Shown in pieces: positions 5,416 to 5,779 of a DNA stretch of 5,779 bases (positions within the stretch are counted from its first letter, which is position 1; each line of letters opens with the position of its first letter). Location of the stretch: contig JAPOON010000496.1 of assembly GCA_026713405.1 (NCBI GenBank), forward strand, positions 1 through 5,779, given 5' to 3'. Under the pieces are notes generated by a model. It was not told where the DNA came from and did no database searches. It worked only from the letters and a program-made list of their open reading frames with translations. This DNA is from Gammaproteobacteria bacterium (GTDB taxonomy: Bacteria > Pseudomonadota > Gammaproteobacteria > Pseudomonadales > Azotimanducaceae_A). A program made the translations under genes and the position numbers.

Positions 5416-5779
5416 ATGTTCACTCTCGACGAACTCGAACGGGCCGGTGCCCTGCTCGCCCCGCACCTGGCGCCGACACCGGTCTATCGCTGGCCGGGGC
5501 TGTGCAGCCGGGCCGGCTGCGAGGTGTGGCTGAAACACGAAAACCACACGCCCATCGGAGCCTTCAAGGTACGTGGCGGCCTGGTGTACCTGGACGAATT
5601 GTCGCGCGGCCCGGAAATGCCGCGCGGTATCGTCACGGCTACCCGGGGCAATCACGGGCAGAGCATTCCGTTTGCCGCGCGTCTTCACAAAGTGCCGGTC
5701 ACAGTGCTGGTGCCGGAGGGCAACAGCGCGGAAAAGAACGCGGCGATGCGGGGCTGGGGGGCCGACGTCGTCGTGCACG
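5416..5779 (+). CDS. PLP-dependent threonine/serine dehydratase, N-terminal part
   Basis: 121 complete codons are present and the gene runs off the window. Fold-type II PLP enzyme that deaminates threonine or serine to a 2-oxo acid plus ammonia. Seen: LAPTPVYRWPGL (18-29), the substrate/PLP region VWLKHENHTPIGAFKVRGG (37-55) with Lys51 as the expected Schiff-base lysine, and TATRGNHGQS (74-83), the variant of the SxGNHGQ loop that binds substrate carboxylate and PLP. The GAFKVRGG and ATRGNHGQS forms point to the catabolic or broad-specificity dehydratase subgroup (which also includes hydroxyectoine-type EutB) rather than classical biosynthetic IlvA; the C-terminal part needed to see a regulatory domain is missing. 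ATG 5416 follows the membrane protein stop by 12 bases. The ribosome site is weak (GAGCGG, 5402-5407). Confidence 0.92.
   Translation, partial: MFTLDELERAGALLAPHLAPTPVYRWPGLCSRAGCEVWLKHENHTPIGAFKVRGGLVYLDELSRGPEMPRGIVTATRGNHGQSIPFAARLHKVPVTVLVPEGNSAEKNAAMRGWGADVVVH

Noticed and set aside
4978..5778. A 266-codon minus-strand frame opposite the membrane protein and dehydratase
   Set aside because: It is antisense to strongly supported genes, has biased hydrophilic composition, and no family motif is visible.

Overview
The window is GC-rich, densely coded bacterial DNA. Purine-rich ribosome-binding sites, one GTG start and closely packed genes suggest a GC-rich proteobacterium, probably an environmental one. 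The taxonomic call is an inference from gene content and composition only. I see seven coding regions (two cut by the window edges) and two non-coding gaps longer than 300 bases. There is no rRNA, tRNA, CRISPR array or intact insertion sequence.

Layout: (1) On the minus strand, 1-273 holds the first 91 codons of a glutathionyl-hydroquinone reductase. (2) Gap 274-642 contains a 155-bp palindromic element (292-446). It has 34-bp terminal inverted repeats matching at 31 of 34 positions and a second hairpin at its centre, and it looks like a MITE or a similar non-coding repeat. (3) On the plus strand, 643-3797 carries four genes in a row: a HIT-family hydrolase, a stand-alone SCP2 lipid-carrier domain, a PAPS-type sulfotransferase and a DUF1214 protein. 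(4) A minus-strand SDR oxidoreductase (3872-4642) converges on that cluster. (5) Gap 4643-4980 separates the SDR from a divergent plus-strand pair. It carries a concentric dyad (4656-4703), a run of small GC hairpins and a weak promoter candidate. (6) The plus-strand pair is a 140-residue membrane protein (4981-5403) followed 12 bases later by the start of a PLP-dependent threonine/serine dehydratase (5416 to the window end).

How the genes may work together: the SCP2 stop and the sulfotransferase GTG start are 6 bases apart, and the likely Shine-Dalgarno overlaps the SCP2 stop codon, so these two are probably translationally coupled. A small hydrophobic-ligand carrier, a sulfotransferase and a DUF1214 protein in one transcription unit suggest modification of a lipid or sterol-like alcohol. 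The nearby SDR could oxidise or reduce a related alcohol. This pathway is inferred from context; the sequence does not show the substrate.

The signals most worth a second look are the palindromic element beside the reductase start, the concentric dyad in front of the SDR, and the SCP2-sulfotransferase-DUF1214 cassette.
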